From Chryseobacterium gleum (lineage in GTDB: Bacteria > Bacteroidota > Bacteroidia > Flavobacteriales_D > Crocinitomicaceae), in assembly GCA_945888625.1 (NCBI GenBank), contig CAMDAH010000002.1, positions 1 to 64,000 on the forward strand: a stretch of DNA of 64,000 nucleotides. The letters are read 5' to 3'. Below the pieces are notes generated by a model that was not told the DNA's origin, ran no database searches, and saw nothing but the letters and a program-made list of their open reading frames with translations. Shown one piece after another: positions 45,779-56,070 of this stretch (position 1 is the first letter of the stretch; the number at the start of each line of letters is the position of its first letter). The position numbers were made by a program, and so were the translations under genes.

Positions 45779-47235
45779 AAACAATTTTAGAAATTTTTCG
45801 TGCGATTGATTTTCAACTAATTCAAGGCGATTTAAATCTGCCGATTGATCAACTTGCCTTTGATTCTCGTAAAGTTGGCCAAAACAGTATGTTTTTTGCG
45901 CTCAAAGGAAGTCAACAGGATGGTCATGATTACATCAGCTCCGTTCTTGAAAGTGGTTGTAAAGTACTTGTGCTAACAAAAGCGCAATCCCTAATTTCGG
46001 GTGTTACGCAACTTCTTGTTAAAGATGCGCACGATGCCCTAGCTTTGGCAGCTCGTAATTTTTACGATAATCCTTCTGCGAAATTACGTTTAATTGGGGT
46101 TACGGGTACAAATGGAAAAACCACTACTGCTACCTTACTTCACGATCTATTTACTGACCTGGCTTTTTCTTCTGGGTTAATTTCAACAGTGGTAAATAAA
46201 ATAGGAAAGGAGGAAGTAACGGCTACCCATACCACGCCAAATCCTATCGAATTAAATGAGTTACTAGCAGAAATGGTAAATCGAGGTTGTACCTACTGTT
46301 TTATGGAGGTCAGTTCGCATGCGATTCATCAAAAACGAACGTATGGACTTTCTTTTTACGGCGGTGTTTTTACCAATATAACGCACGATCATCTTGATTA
46401 CCATGGAACATTCGCGGAGTACATACGTGTCAAAAAACTATTCTTCGATGGCCTATCTGTAGACGCTTTTGCACTCAGTAATCAAGATGATAAGAATGGG
46501 GCTGTGATGCTACAAAATACCAAAGCTTCCAAGCATTTCTTTGCCCTAAAATCGATGGCGGAATTTAAAGGAAAAATTATTCAAAACGATTTCGACGGCT
46601 TGTTAATTTCAATCAATAATGTAGAGGTCTTAACTCAGTTAATTGGGGAGTTTAATGCCTCTAATTTGTTAGCCGTATTTGCAGTTGCTAAGCTTTCTGG
46701 ACTTGATGAATTAGCTATTTTAACTAGTTTAAGTAAGTTAACAGCTGTTGAAGGTAGGTTTCAGTATTTGACTAGTAGCACGGGCATCACAACGGTCGTT
46801 GATTATGCACACACGCCTGATGCATTGAAAAATGTTCTTGAAACTATTCAAACGCTCAGAAAAAATCAATCAAAAATTATTTCTATTGTGGGTTGCGGTG
46901 GCGATCGTGATCGCACGAAAAGACCAAAAATGGCCAAAATTGCCGTGGATAAGAGCGACCACGTGATTCTTACTTCAGATAATCCGAGAACGGAGGACCC
47001 ATCAGCGATTCTGGATGAAATGCGTTTGGGTTTAAACGATATGGAGTCGATAAGTACAATTACTATTCCTGACAGGAAACAAGCGATACAAACAGCGATT
47101 GTTATTGCTCAACCTAATGACATTATACTTATCGCTGGCAAAGGACATGAAAAATACCAAGAGATAATGGGCGTGAGATATGAGTTTGATGACTTTAAGA
47201 CAGCAATTGAATTGTTTAATCAAATGAAAAAATAA
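45775..47235 (+). CDS. murE: UDP-MurNAc-tripeptide ligase MurE
   Basis: The 486-residue ligase adds the third residue of the stem peptide. ATP loop [15 protein letters not shown] at about 108-122, LEVSSHAI-like segment ([12 protein letters not shown]), and [14 protein letters not shown]. The motif DNPRTEDP (around 402-409) is the form seen in meso-diaminopimelate-adding enzymes, which fits a Gram-negative wall. It overlaps ftsI by four bases. Confidence 0.97.
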   Translation: MKTILEIFRAIDFQLIQGDLNLPIDQLAFDSRKVGQNSMFFALKGSQQDGHDYISSVLESGCKVLVLTKAQSLISGVTQLLVKDAHDALALAARNFYDNPSAKLRLIGVTGTNGKTTTATLLHDLFTDLAFSSGLISTVVNKIGKEEVTATHTTPNPIELNELLAEMVNRGCTYCFMEVSSHAIHQKRTYGLSFYGGVFTNITHDHLDYHGTFAEYIRVKKLFFDGLSVDAFALSNQDDKNGAVMLQNTKASKHFFALKSMAEFKGKIIQNDFDGLLISINNVEVLTQLIGEFNASNLLAVFAVAKLSGLDELAILTSLSKLTAVEGRFQYLTSSTGITTVVDYAHTPDALKNVLETIQTLRKNQSKIISIVGCGGDRDRTKRPKMAKIAVDKSDHVILTSDNPRTEDPSAILDEMRLGLNDMESISTITIPDRKQAIQTAIVIAQPNDIILIAGKGHEKYQEIMGVRYEFDDFKTAIELFNQMKK

Positions 47236-47236
47236 G

Positions 47237-48481
47237 ATGTTATACTACCTATTCGACTACTTAGATAAATTGAATTTTCCCGGAGCGGGCCTTTTCGATT
47301 TCATTTCTTTTAGAGCAGCATTGGCCATGCTTACGTCACTAATAATTTCAGTTCTTTTTGGTAAAAAAATTATTAATGCGCTGAGAAAGCAGCAAATTGG
47401 TGAAACTGTTCGCGACCTTGGTTTAGCAGGTCAATTAGAGAAGTCTGGTACGCCAACTATGGGTGGAATTATCATTTTGTCGGCAATTATAATTCCTACA
47501 ATACTGTTTGCAAAACTCCATAATATTTATGTCATCACTATGTTAATCGCCACCGTTTGGCTTGGGTTAATCGGGTTTTTAGATGATTATATTAAGGTTT
47601 TTAAAAAGAATAAAGAGGGACTTAAAGGACGATTTAAAATTGTTGGGCAAATTGGTGTGGGTTTAATCGTTGGCTGTATGCTTTATTTCTCTGATGATGT
47701 TACGGTTCACAAGCGAGTTCCTATCGATTATAAATTAGGTAAAGAAGAGTCGTTCGTCACGCATAAACACAGCCAAAAAGATGGAGAAAATTTCAAGTGG
47801 ATAAAGACCGATGACATGACGACAACAATTCCTTTTGTTAAAGGAAATGAGTTTAATTACAATTGGTTAATTGGCGATTCGAATAAATCATACGGTTGGT
47901 TGCTCTTTATTCCTATTGTTATTTTTATTGTTATTGCCGTTTCTAATGGCGCTAACATGACCGATGGATTGGATGGCCTTGCTACGGGTAGTTCAGCGAT
48001 AATTGGACTTGCCCTAGCCATTTTTGCCTATGTAAGCTCAAATGTGACTTTTGCAGATTATTTAAATGTCATGTACATTCCTCTCGCTGAAGAGTTGGTA
48101 ATTTTTATTGCTGCTTTTGTTGGGGCTTGTATCGGCTTTCTTTGGTATAATTCATATCCTGCCCAAGTATTTATGGGAGATACAGGAAGTCTCGCATTAG
48201 GGGGCATCATAGCTGTTTTTGCAATTTCAGTTCGTAAGGAATTATTGATTCCTGTCCTATGTGGAATTTTCTTGATTGAGAATCTATCGGTTATTATTCA
48301 AGTAGGGTACTTTAAATTTTCTAAACGCAGATTTGGTGAGGGCCGAAGAATATTTCTTATGGCACCGCTGCATCACCATTATCAAAAAAAGGGTTTGCAT
48401 GAAGCTAAAATTGTATCGCGGTTTTGGATTGTAGCTGTTCTTCTCGCTGTAATTTCTATTGTAACACTTAAACTAAGATAA
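47237..48481 (+). CDS. mraY: Phospho-MurNAc-pentapeptide transferase MraY
   Basis: The 414-residue membrane enzyme makes lipid I. Key pieces: [39 protein letters not shown] with the DDY catalytic acids, [15 protein letters not shown], and [14 protein letters not shown] followed by [12 protein letters not shown]. Between about residues 155 and 215 there is an insertion of about 50 soluble residues ([10 protein letters not shown] to [10 protein letters not shown]) absent from E. coli MraY but typical of Bacteroidota. One base separates it from murE. Confidence 0.97.
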   Translation: MLYYLFDYLDKLNFPGAGLFDFISFRAALAMLTSLIISVLFGKKIINALRKQQIGETVRDLGLAGQLEKSGTPTMGGIIILSAIIIPTILFAKLHNIYVITMLIATVWLGLIGFLDDYIKVFKKNKEGLKGRFKIVGQIGVGLIVGCMLYFSDDVTVHKRVPIDYKLGKEESFVTHKHSQKDGENFKWIKTDDMTTTIPFVKGNEFNYNWLIGDSNKSYGWLLFIPIVIFIVIAVSNGANMTDGLDGLATGSSAIIGLALAIFAYVSSNVTFADYLNVMYIPLAEELVIFIAAFVGACIGFLWYNSYPAQVFMGDTGSLALGGIIAVFAISVRKELLIPVLCGIFLIENLSVIIQVGYFKFSKRRFGEGRRIFLMAPLHHHYQKKGLHEAKIVSRFWIVAVLLAVISIVTLKLR

Positions 48482-49824
48482 TGGATAACATGGGTCTGTT
48501 TATTGTTGTCTTAGGTGCAGGTGAAAGTGGCGTTGGCGCAGCTATTCTGGCCAAGAAAAAAGGATATGAGGTTTTTGTCTCTGATAATGGCATTATTGCA
48601 GATAGCAAAAAAGAAGAGCTGTTACATAATCAAATTCTTTGGGAAGAACAAGGTCATTCGTTAGCTGACGTATTGCGGGCGGATATCGTAATCAAATCAC
48701 CGGGAATTCCGGAAAAAACAAAGGTGATGGAGGCCGTGCGTAGCGTCGGAATAAAGGTGGTCTCTGAAATCGAATTTGCGAAACCATTTTCTAAGGGTAA
48801 AACAATATGCATCACGGGAAGTAATGGAAAAACCACCACCACTTTACTAATTAATCACATACTTAAAAAAGCCGGTTTTGATGTGGGTTTGGCAGGTAAT
48901 ATCGGACAGAGTTACGCACGTCAAGTGGCAACAGACGACCGCGAGTGGTATGTCCTCGAATTAAGTTCGTTTCAGCTTGATGATATGGTCGATTTTAAGG
49001 CCAATATCGCTGTTTTAACAAATATTACGCCTGACCATTTAGATCGCTACGAATATAATATGAATAATTATATCCAATCCAAATTACGCATTATTAATAA
49101 TCTTGATGCTGACGACTGGTTCATTTATAATGCCGATGACGAGGTGATTGTAAGGGAATTATCTAAAAGGACTACGAGGATGAATACAGCGCCTTTTTCT
49201 ATTAAGAAAAATGATTCCATGGCCGCCTTCGCAAATGAAAAACAACTAACAATAAATATAAAACAACCATTAATTATGTCTATTCACGAATTAGCTTTGA
49301 AGGGTAAGCACAACACCCAAAACGCACTTGCAGCAGGAATTGCAGGTAGATTATTAGATATCCGGAAAGAAACAGTCCGCGAAAGTCTTGGAGATTTTGT
49401 TAACGCAGAACACCGAATGGAGTTTGTTGCCAAAGTGAACGGAATTGAATTTATTAATGACTCAAAAGCAACGAATATTAATGCCACTTGGTTCGCACTA
49501 GAAAGTATGGAAAAGCCAACAATTTGGGTGGTTGGCGGAGTTGATAAAGGCAATGATTACAGCGAGCTTAACGAATTAGTTAGGCAGAAAGTAAAAGCTA
49601 TTATTTGTCTTGGCGTTGATAACCAAAAAATAATTTCGGCCTTTTCAGGGCTTGTTGATACTATTGTAGAGGCAAATTCTGCGTTTGAGGCGGTTGCTTT
49701 CGGTTACCAACTTGGGAAGAAAGAAGAGGTTGTGTTGCTTTCGCCAGCTTGCGCTAGTTTTGATTTATTTGAAAATTACGAGGATAGGGGAAATCAGTTC
49801 AAAAAAGCGGTTAAATCGTTGTAA
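48481..49824 (+). CDS. murD: UDP-MurNAc-alanine:D-glutamate ligase MurD
   Basis: The 447-residue enzyme starts at ATG 48481 overlapping the mraY stop by one base. It has the N-terminal Rossmann fold (LGAGESGVGAAILAKKKG), the ATP loop CITGSNGKTTTTLLINHIL, VLELSSFQLD, ITPDHLDRY, NDSKATN and the C-terminal LLSPACASFDLFENYEDRGNQFKKAV. It adds D-Glu to UDP-MurNAc-L-Ala. Confidence 0.97.
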   Translation: MDNMGLFIVVLGAGESGVGAAILAKKKGYEVFVSDNGIIADSKKEELLHNQILWEEQGHSLADVLRADIVIKSPGIPEKTKVMEAVRSVGIKVVSEIEFAKPFSKGKTICITGSNGKTTTTLLINHILKKAGFDVGLAGNIGQSYARQVATDDREWYVLELSSFQLDDMVDFKANIAVLTNITPDHLDRYEYNMNNYIQSKLRIINNLDADDWFIYNADDEVIVRELSKRTTRMNTAPFSIKKNDSMAAFANEKQLTINIKQPLIMSIHELALKGKHNTQNALAAGIAGRLLDIRKETVRESLGDFVNAEHRMEFVAKVNGIEFINDSKATNINATWFALESMEKPTIWVVGGVDKGNDYSELNELVRQKVKAIICLGVDNQKIISAFSGLVDTIVEANSAFEAVAFGYQLGKKEEVVLLSPACASFDLFENYEDRGNQFKKAVKSL

Positions 49825-49836
49825 TTGCATGTTTAA

Positions 49837-50289
49837 ATGAAACTATTCAAATCAACATTTCCCAATTTAATCAATAAACGTGTTGGTGACCTAAAAAGCA
49901 TTGGTAAGTTGTCTATTTGTCCCTTAGGAAAGTGGCATGGCCTAGATGTGTTCTCCTGGCAAAATCCATTCTTCAAACAATTAGAATTAACCATTGCGTC
50001 TTTTCCATATCCGATCATTTTGGTCTTTAACGATTATAAATTTATTGAAAAGTGTAAAATGAGTTTTTCATTTCAAGCACTAGTTAATTCTACTATCTTA
50101 GTTGATTCTACGATTTTAAATGGCGAAGATCTTGACGGGATTGTTGTTGTTCCTAATTTAGCTGCCTTGCCCGAGAAATTAATCGGATGTATTGACAAAG
50201 GAATCGTGCTATTTTTATTTTTTGGAAATAATCAAGATGAAAAAGTTACGGATCTAACGAATTATCTTAAAATTGAAATGACTAAATGA
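49837..50289 (+). CDS. Unknown protein in the division-wall cluster between murD and ftsW
   Basis: The 150-residue product has no signal peptide or clear membrane helix, apart from moderately hydrophobic stretches (LTIASFPYPIILVFN, KGIVLFLFFGN). I do not recognise a family. It begins 12 bases after murD and its stop overlaps the ftsW start by four bases (ATGA), so it is translated as part of the operon. Codon use and base content look like the neighbours. The usual order elsewhere is murD followed directly by ftsW, so this is an inserted gene or a fast-evolving division protein. Confidence 0.7.
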   Translation: MKLFKSTFPNLINKRVGDLKSIGKLSICPLGKWHGLDVFSWQNPFFKQLELTIASFPYPIILVFNDYKFIEKCKMSFSFQALVNSTILVDSTILNGEDLDGIVVVPNLAALPEKLIGCIDKGIVLFLFFGNNQDEKVTDLTNYLKIEMTK

Positions 50290-51461
50290 GAAAATACTTA
50301 ATATACCTCAAAGGAGATTCTGTGATTTGGATGATTACGCTTCTGATGTTGGCATTCTCGCTTGTTACAGTTTATAGTTTTGTTCCAATTTTAGTTAAAA
50401 TTGAAGGGGGAACGCCTTTTTATTATTTATTTAAGCATTTTATCTATGTGCTGTTGGGTTTTTTTTCAATCTATTTTATCCATAAAGTAAATCCAAAATA
50501 TATTTCTCAAATTGCTAAATTTTCCTACTATATCGCCATTCTTTTACTGATTTTCACTCTATTTTTTGGGGCTAAGGTAAACGATGCAGGAAGATGGATA
50601 AAGATTCCGTTTATCGGGCTCACTTTTCAATCGTCAGATTTTGCGAAGCTGGCGCTATTTCTATATTTATCAAAAATACTAGTCAAAAAAAAGGATGTTC
50701 TTAATGATTGGAAGCAGGGTATTATACCGCTTATGTGGCCAATAGTAATTATCTGCGCTTTAATTTTTAAAGATAATTTGTCCACATCGGTGATGTTGTT
50801 TTTATTGTCTATGTTTATCTTGTTTATCGGAAAGGTTCCTATATTAAAATTAGTAACCATCGCCGGTGTTGGAATTCTTGGTGTCGGTTTATTGATAGGA
50901 ATTCATAAATTGTTGCCGGATATTAATTTTCTCCCACGTTATCAAACTTGGGAAAACAGGATTCTAAACAAGGTGTCCGCAGACGATGGGACGGTTGAAA
51001 ATGCACAAGCACTGAATGCAAAATTAGCGATACACAATGGAAAAATATTTGGTCAGGGAGTTGGGGATGGAAAATTAAAAAAGTATTTGCCTGAAGCGTA
51101 TGCGGATTTCTATTTTGCGAGCTTCGTTGAGGAATTTGGGTTGTTTTCAGCGCTCATTCTAATTTTTCTCTACCTGATATTGCTGTTTCGAATTATTCGA
51201 ATAGGCCTTAATTCAGAAAGTTTATTTGAGACGTATGTGTGTTTGGCAATAGGCCTTCATCTATTATCTCAGGCAAGTATTAATATGTTGGTTTGTACCG
51301 GTTTTTTTCCTGTGACAGGACAAAACATGCCTTTCTTAGCTATGGGAGGTTCCGCTTTAATTATGGCTTGCGTTTCTATCGGTATAGTTCAGTCTTTTGC
51401 TGTTAAGCAATCCAATTCCAAAAGTGCATTTGAAATGGTAACAGAAAATAAAAATGATTAG
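50286..51461 (+). CDS. ftsW: Septal peptidoglycan glycosyltransferase FtsW
   Basis: The 391-residue SEDS protein has about ten transmembrane helices (for example VIWMITLLMLAFSLVTVYSF, LLIFTLFFGAKVNDAGRWIKIPF). The catalytic Asp of SEDS enzymes lies in the loop after NLGQ-like positions; here the periplasmic region has SADDGTVENAQALNAKLAIHNG. VEEFGLFSALILIFLYL and NMPFLAMGGSALIMACVSIGI are typical of FtsW. Partner of the upstream FtsI. Confidence 0.94.
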   Translation: MRKYLIYLKGDSVIWMITLLMLAFSLVTVYSFVPILVKIEGGTPFYYLFKHFIYVLLGFFSIYFIHKVNPKYISQIAKFSYYIAILLLIFTLFFGAKVNDAGRWIKIPFIGLTFQSSDFAKLALFLYLSKILVKKKDVLNDWKQGIIPLMWPIVIICALIFKDNLSTSVMLFLLSMFILFIGKVPILKLVTIAGVGILGVGLLIGIHKLLPDINFLPRYQTWENRILNKVSADDGTVENAQALNAKLAIHNGKIFGQGVGDGKLKKYLPEAYADFYFASFVEEFGLFSALILIFLYLILLFRIIRIGLNSESLFETYVCLAIGLHLLSQASINMLVCTGFFPVTGQNMPFLAMGGSALIMACVSIGIVQSFAVKQSNSKSAFEMVTENKND

Positions 51462-52575
51462 TAAGGTAATTATTTCTGGTGGAGGCACAGGAGGACATAT
51501 ATTTCCTGCGATTGCCATTGCTAATGAAATTCGTAAGCGAAATCCGAAGGCGCAGATTTTATTTATTGGGGCACTTGGAAAAATGGAAATGGAAAAGGTA
51601 CCGCTTGCTGGTTACGATATTGAAGGCCTTAACATTGTTGGATTTAAAAGAAGTTTTAGTTTTTCAAATTTTCTCTTGCCATTTAAGTTATTGGGGAGCT
51701 TGTTAAAAGCCAGAAAACTTATTTCGACTTTTCAACCTGAATTGGTAATCGGTGTTGGTGGTTACGCGAGTGGACCAACTCTTAAAATGGCCGCCTGGTT
51801 AAAAATTCCAACCGTTATTCAGGAACAGAATTCTTTTCCAGGAAAAACCAATTTACTTCTCTCAAAAAAAGCAACGCTTATTTGCACTGCCTACTCGGGT
51901 ATGGAAGTTTTTTTTCCAAAAGAAAAAATTAAATTAACAGGAAATCCGGTTCGTGCCGATATGCTTGACTTGGCAGATAAAAGGGAGGAAGCAATTAAGT
52001 TTTATGGTCTCGATAGACGAAGAAAGACAATTGTGATTGTGGGGGGGAGTCTTGGCGCTAGAACGCTGAACAATGCCGTGCGTTTTGCTTTACCTAAGAT
52101 ACAGGAAAATGACGAAATTCAGTTGTTGTGGCAATGTGGAAATCTATACTTCAAAGAGCTTAATGAAGAATTGGAATTGCCTAGTCATATTAAAATGCTT
52201 CGTTTTATTGAGCGGATGGATTTGGCCTATGCCGCGGCTGATGTAGTCGTTTCGAGGGCAGGTGCCACTTCAATCTCTGAACTCTGTATCGTTGGAAAAC
52301 CAATTATTTTGGTTCCTTCTCCAAATGTAACCGATGATCATCAAACAAAAAATGCGCTTTCATTAGTCAATAATCAGGCGGCTATATTAGTGAAGGATGA
52401 ACTTGCTAAGGAACAGCTTTTTGAGGTGGCGATAGACTTGTTATTGAACAATGAACTAAGAACAAGATTAGCCGACAACATTAAGAAGTTAGCTTTGCCA
52501 AACGCGGCTGTTGATATCGTTGAAGCTTGTCAAAATTGTCTTTCCAACTTATTGAATAATCGGCATGCAAATTAA
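51454..52575 (+). CDS. murG: UDP-GlcNAc transferase MurG
   Basis: The 373-residue GT28 enzyme converts lipid I to lipid II at the inner membrane face. N-terminal ISGGGTGGHIFPAIAIANE and GVGGYASGP; C-terminal VVGGSLGARTLNNAV, DVVVSRAGATSISEL and PNVTDDHQTKNA. All are MurG hallmarks. It overlaps ftsW by eight bases and murC by eleven. Confidence 0.98.
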   Translation: MISKVIISGGGTGGHIFPAIAIANEIRKRNPKAQILFIGALGKMEMEKVPLAGYDIEGLNIVGFKRSFSFSNFLLPFKLLGSLLKARKLISTFQPELVIGVGGYASGPTLKMAAWLKIPTVIQEQNSFPGKTNLLLSKKATLICTAYSGMEVFFPKEKIKLTGNPVRADMLDLADKREEAIKFYGLDRRRKTIVIVGGSLGARTLNNAVRFALPKIQENDEIQLLWQCGNLYFKELNEELELPSHIKMLRFIERMDLAYAAADVVVSRAGATSISELCIVGKPIILVPSPNVTDDHQTKNALSLVNNQAAILVKDELAKEQLFEVAIDLLLNNELRTRLADNIKKLALPNAAVDIVEACQNCLSNLLNNRHAN

Positions 52576-53944
52576 ATTAACTGATTTTAGTAAGGTCTAT
52601 TTTTTAGGAATTGGTGGTATTGGTATGTCTGCTCTAGCCCGCTATTTTTTGGCTGAAGGGTTTGGTGTTGCTGGTTACGATAGAGTGGAGACGGCGTTAA
52701 CAATTGAGCTAATTAAAGAGGGATGCACGATTAATTATTCTGATCGTGAGCTGATTCCATCTGATTTTTTTTCTGATATCAAAGAGACCTTGATTGTGTA
52801 TACTCCGGCAATCAAAAAGGAAAATGTCTTGTTAAATTATTTTATATCGCATGGTTTTATAGTTTTAAAACGCGCCGAAGTACTTGGTCTTATCACAGCG
52901 CTTACGAAGAGTTTGTGCGTGGCAGGAACTCATGGTAAATCGACAACAAGTTCGCTGTTAGCACATATTTTAAGTTGTTCGGATACGAAGTTCACTGCTT
53001 TTTTAGGTGCTATTGCAACTAATTTTAATTCCAATCTTGTGTTGCATAAGGATGCTGAATTTATAGTGGTGGAAGCCGACGAATTTGACAGGTCTTTTTT
53101 AACATTGTCTCCTTTCGCTGCTATTGTTACCTCTGTCGATCCTGATCATTTAGATATTTATGGATCTAAGGAATCTTTTTTGGAAGGATTCGAAGCGTTT
53201 GCAGCAAAGATTAATTCTGCCGGCTTACTCGTTGTAAAAGAAGGAATTGTTTTGCCCACAAAAGCAGAAAAAATAACCTACGCTCTTTTTTCAGCAAGTG
53301 CTGATTATGCTATCGAGGAACTATATTATGTTGATGATATTGCATATTGTTCTATTCGATTAAAAAAGGAACAGTGGTCTAATGTGGCGCTTGGCTTACC
53401 GGGCATTCACAATGCAGAGAATGCGCTAGCATGTGTTGCGCTACTTTCCGAATTAGGTGTATCCGCAGAAAATATTTTGCTTGGCTTGAAATCTTTTCAA
53501 GGACTGAAAAGACGTTTTGAAACAATTCTGCGTACGAACAAAGTAATTTTTATCGATGATTATGCACACCATCCGACAGAAATAAATGCCCTGGTTACCT
53601 CGCTAAGATTGCGCTTTCCCTCAATGAAAATTTCTGGTGTTTTTCAACCACACTTATTCTCAAGAACGAATGATTTTGCTAAGGAATTTGCCGTTTCTCT
53701 CGCCGCTTTAGATGAAGTCATCTTACTGGCTATTTATCCAGCTCGTGAATTGCCAATGGAAGGTGTGACCTCCGAATGGCTGCTAAGTTTAATTGATCAC
53801 AAGGACAAAAAAATAATGAGTAAGGAGGAACTATTTCATTTTGTGGAGTCTTTTGACAGTGGTGTTTTTGTAACTATTGGTGCTGGAGATATTGATCGAC
53901 TTGTTCAACCAATTAAAGATAGATTAATAAGTAATTTAGTATGA
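52565..53944 (+). CDS. murC: UDP-MurNAc:L-alanine ligase MurC
   Basis: The 459-residue ligase has the opening YFLGIGGIGMSALARYFL, ATP loop VAGTHGKSTTSSLLAHIL, VVEADEFDRSFL, SVDPDHLDIYGS and the C-terminal YAHHPTEINALV with FQPHLFSRT. It adds the first alanine of the stem peptide. It overlaps ftsQ by four bases. Confidence 0.98.
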   Translation: MQIKLTDFSKVYFLGIGGIGMSALARYFLAEGFGVAGYDRVETALTIELIKEGCTINYSDRELIPSDFFSDIKETLIVYTPAIKKENVLLNYFISHGFIVLKRAEVLGLITALTKSLCVAGTHGKSTTSSLLAHILSCSDTKFTAFLGAIATNFNSNLVLHKDAEFIVVEADEFDRSFLTLSPFAAIVTSVDPDHLDIYGSKESFLEGFEAFAAKINSAGLLVVKEGIVLPTKAEKITYALFSASADYAIEELYYVDDIAYCSIRLKKEQWSNVALGLPGIHNAENALACVALLSELGVSAENILLGLKSFQGLKRRFETILRTNKVIFIDDYAHHPTEINALVTSLRLRFPSMKISGVFQPHLFSRTNDFAKEFAVSLAALDEVILLAIYPARELPMEGVTSEWLLSLIDHKDKKIMSKEELFHFVESFDSGVFVTIGAGDIDRLVQPIKDRLISNLV

Positions 53945-54738
53945 AAATGAAAAAAATTGCGACCATTGTTTTTCTTTCTCTGCTAGGGATTGGTGTATTA
54001 ACAATTTTAATAGTTGCCAATACCACAAATAAAAAGGTGCTTGCAAAGAAACCAACGATTTCAATTCATGTAAATGGCGAAAATGCATTTTTAACTAAAA
54101 ATGAACTATTAGATAGGTTAATGCTCAAAAAATTATTTTGGCGCGGTTGTCGAATGGAAGAAATCAACTTAAAAAAAATTGAAAATTACATCGCTCAAAT
54201 GGAAGAAATTAAGCAAGTAAGGGTTTTTAAAAATATTGATAATTCATGGAACATTAAAATTGAATTGCGAAAGCCAATTGCAAGAATTTTTAGCTTAGCT
54301 CAAAAATCTTATTACCTTGATGACGAAGGCGTAACGATAAGTAAGTCCTACCTTCACAGCGCGCGTTTGTTGGTTGTTTCTGGTTATATCAATGAACCTT
54401 TGAGAAAAATGACAGTTAAGGAATTTATTAACAACGATTCTTTGAAAAGTATTCGAAAATTAGATGACATCTATCGAATTTCCAATTATGTTTGTACTGA
54501 TCCATTTTTTAGGGATTTGATAAGTCAAGTTTACCTAGAAAAAAACGGTGATTTTTTGTTAATTCCTTTACTGGGTAGCCAAACCATATTATTTGGTGCT
54601 GCGAATTCTGATAAGGAGGTTAAAGATAAATTTACTCGTTTAAAGATTTTTTATTTAGAAGCAATGCCTCAGGTGGGTTGGGCAAAATATAGTACAATAA
54701 TTGTTAAATATGATGGACAAATCGTTGGTAGAAAATAA
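53941..54738 (+). CDS. ftsQ: Cell-division protein FtsQ
   Basis: The 265-residue protein has a short cytoplasmic tail, one membrane helix (IATIVFLSLLGIGVLTILIV, about 5-25) and a periplasmic part with a POTRA-like region (FLTKNELLDRLMLKKLFW, then EEIKQVRVFKNIDNSWNIKIEL). The position between murC and ftsA and the LRKPIARIF segment support FtsQ. It links FtsL-FtsB with the ring. Identity is low, as usual for FtsQ. Confidence 0.92.
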   Translation: MKMKKIATIVFLSLLGIGVLTILIVANTTNKKVLAKKPTISIHVNGENAFLTKNELLDRLMLKKLFWRGCRMEEINLKKIENYIAQMEEIKQVRVFKNIDNSWNIKIELRKPIARIFSLAQKSYYLDDEGVTISKSYLHSARLLVVSGYINEPLRKMTVKEFINNDSLKSIRKLDDIYRISNYVCTDPFFRDLISQVYLEKNGDFLLIPLLGSQTILFGAANSDKEVKDKFTRLKIFYLEAMPQVGWAKYSTIIVKYDGQIVGRK

Positions 54739-56047
54739 TTCGCAGACAAAAACTAAAATTCGTAACGAAATCGTCGTAGGACTAGACATCGGAACGACTA
54801 AAATTGCTTGTTTTGTTGGAAGGAAAAATGAATACGGGAAACTTGAGATTATTTCTAGGGGAAAGAGTGAGTCCTTGGGGGTAATGAGCGGAGTAGTGTC
54901 GAATATTAAACTCACTATCGATTCAATCAAACTAGCCGTTGAGGAAACACAAGCAAGAGTGGAAGGCGATCTCATTATCAAAAATGTAGTTGTTGGAATC
55001 GCCGGTCAACACATTAAAAGTCTTCAGCATCGTGGCATTTATACGCGAACCAATACGGAAAATGAAATATCACAGGAGGATATAAATTCGCTAGTTAAAG
55101 ATATGTATCGCCTAGTAATGAATCCTGGAGAAGAAATTATTGATGTACTACCACAAGAATACATTGTGGATAATCAACACGGCATTAAAAATCCTATTGG
55201 CATGGCCGGCGTAAGAATGGAAGCAAATTTTCATATCATCACAGGACACGTAAGCAATGTTCAAAATATACGAAGATGTATCGAACAAGCAGGTTTACAG
55301 ATTAAAGGCATTGTTCTCGAGCCAATTGCCTCAGCCGATGCAGTATTGAATCAAGAAGAGAAAGATGAGGGAGTGGTGTTGGTGGATATCGGAGGTGGTA
55401 CCACTGATGTGGCTATTTTTTACGAAGGAATTATTCGTCACACGGCCGTAATCCCTTTCGGTGGTAATGTGATTACCGATGATATCAAACAAGGCTGTAA
55501 GATTATTCATAGGCACGCCGAAAAGCTTAAAGTGAAGCATGGAAGTGCTTTTGCATCTGAAAACGATGATTTCGAAATCGTTTGTATTCCAGGATTTAAA
55601 GGAAAAGACCCCAAAGAAATTACCAAAAGAAATTTATCGAAGATTATCCAGTCTCGAATGGAGGATATCATTGAGTTAGTGCATTATGAAATTGAAAATT
55701 CAGGATATAGCAAGAAAATTTTGGCGGGGATTGTAGTGACGGGTGGAGGTTCAAATATGACCCATTTAACACAATTATTTGAATATACAACGGGGATAGA
55801 CACTAGAATCGGGTATCCAACAGAACATTTGGCATCCACCAACGATATCAAAGCACTCGAAAATCCGATTTATTCAACCGGTATTGGGCTCGTTTTGAAA
55901 GGGTTTGAAAAACTAGAGAACCAAGCAAATGAGGTAAGCGAAGATACTAATGTAGTAAAGCCAGTTTCACACAACGATCCATCACTAAGGGGTAACTTCT
56001 TTAATAAAATACTTAGTAAGTTGCCACGATTTTTAGAAGATGATTAA
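54710..56047 (+). CDS. ftsA: Cell-division protein FtsA
   Basis: ATG 54710 gives 445 residues, overlapping ftsQ by 29 bases; a second ATG follows immediately. The actin-like fold is shown by VVGLDIGTTKIACFVG (phosphate 1), VDIGGGTTDVAIF (phosphate 2) and VVTGGGSNM. GSKSESLGVMSGVV-like text (here GKSESLGVMSGVVSNI) is typical of FtsA. The C-terminus FFNKILSKLPRFLEDD resembles a membrane-targeting amphipathic helix. It tethers FtsZ. Confidence 0.96.
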   Translation: MMDKSLVENNSQTKTKIRNEIVVGLDIGTTKIACFVGRKNEYGKLEIISRGKSESLGVMSGVVSNIKLTIDSIKLAVEETQARVEGDLIIKNVVVGIAGQHIKSLQHRGIYTRTNTENEISQEDINSLVKDMYRLVMNPGEEIIDVLPQEYIVDNQHGIKNPIGMAGVRMEANFHIITGHVSNVQNIRRCIEQAGLQIKGIVLEPIASADAVLNQEEKDEGVVLVDIGGGTTDVAIFYEGIIRHTAVIPFGGNVITDDIKQGCKIIHRHAEKLKVKHGSAFASENDDFEIVCIPGFKGKDPKEITKRNLSKIIQSRMEDIIELVHYEIENSGYSKKILAGIVVTGGGSNMTHLTQLFEYTTGIDTRIGYPTEHLASTNDIKALENPIYSTGIGLVLKGFEKLENQANEVSEDTNVVKPVSHNDPSLRGNFFNKILSKLPRFLEDD

Positions 56048-56070
56048 TAACTTAAAAAACAGAATGCAAA

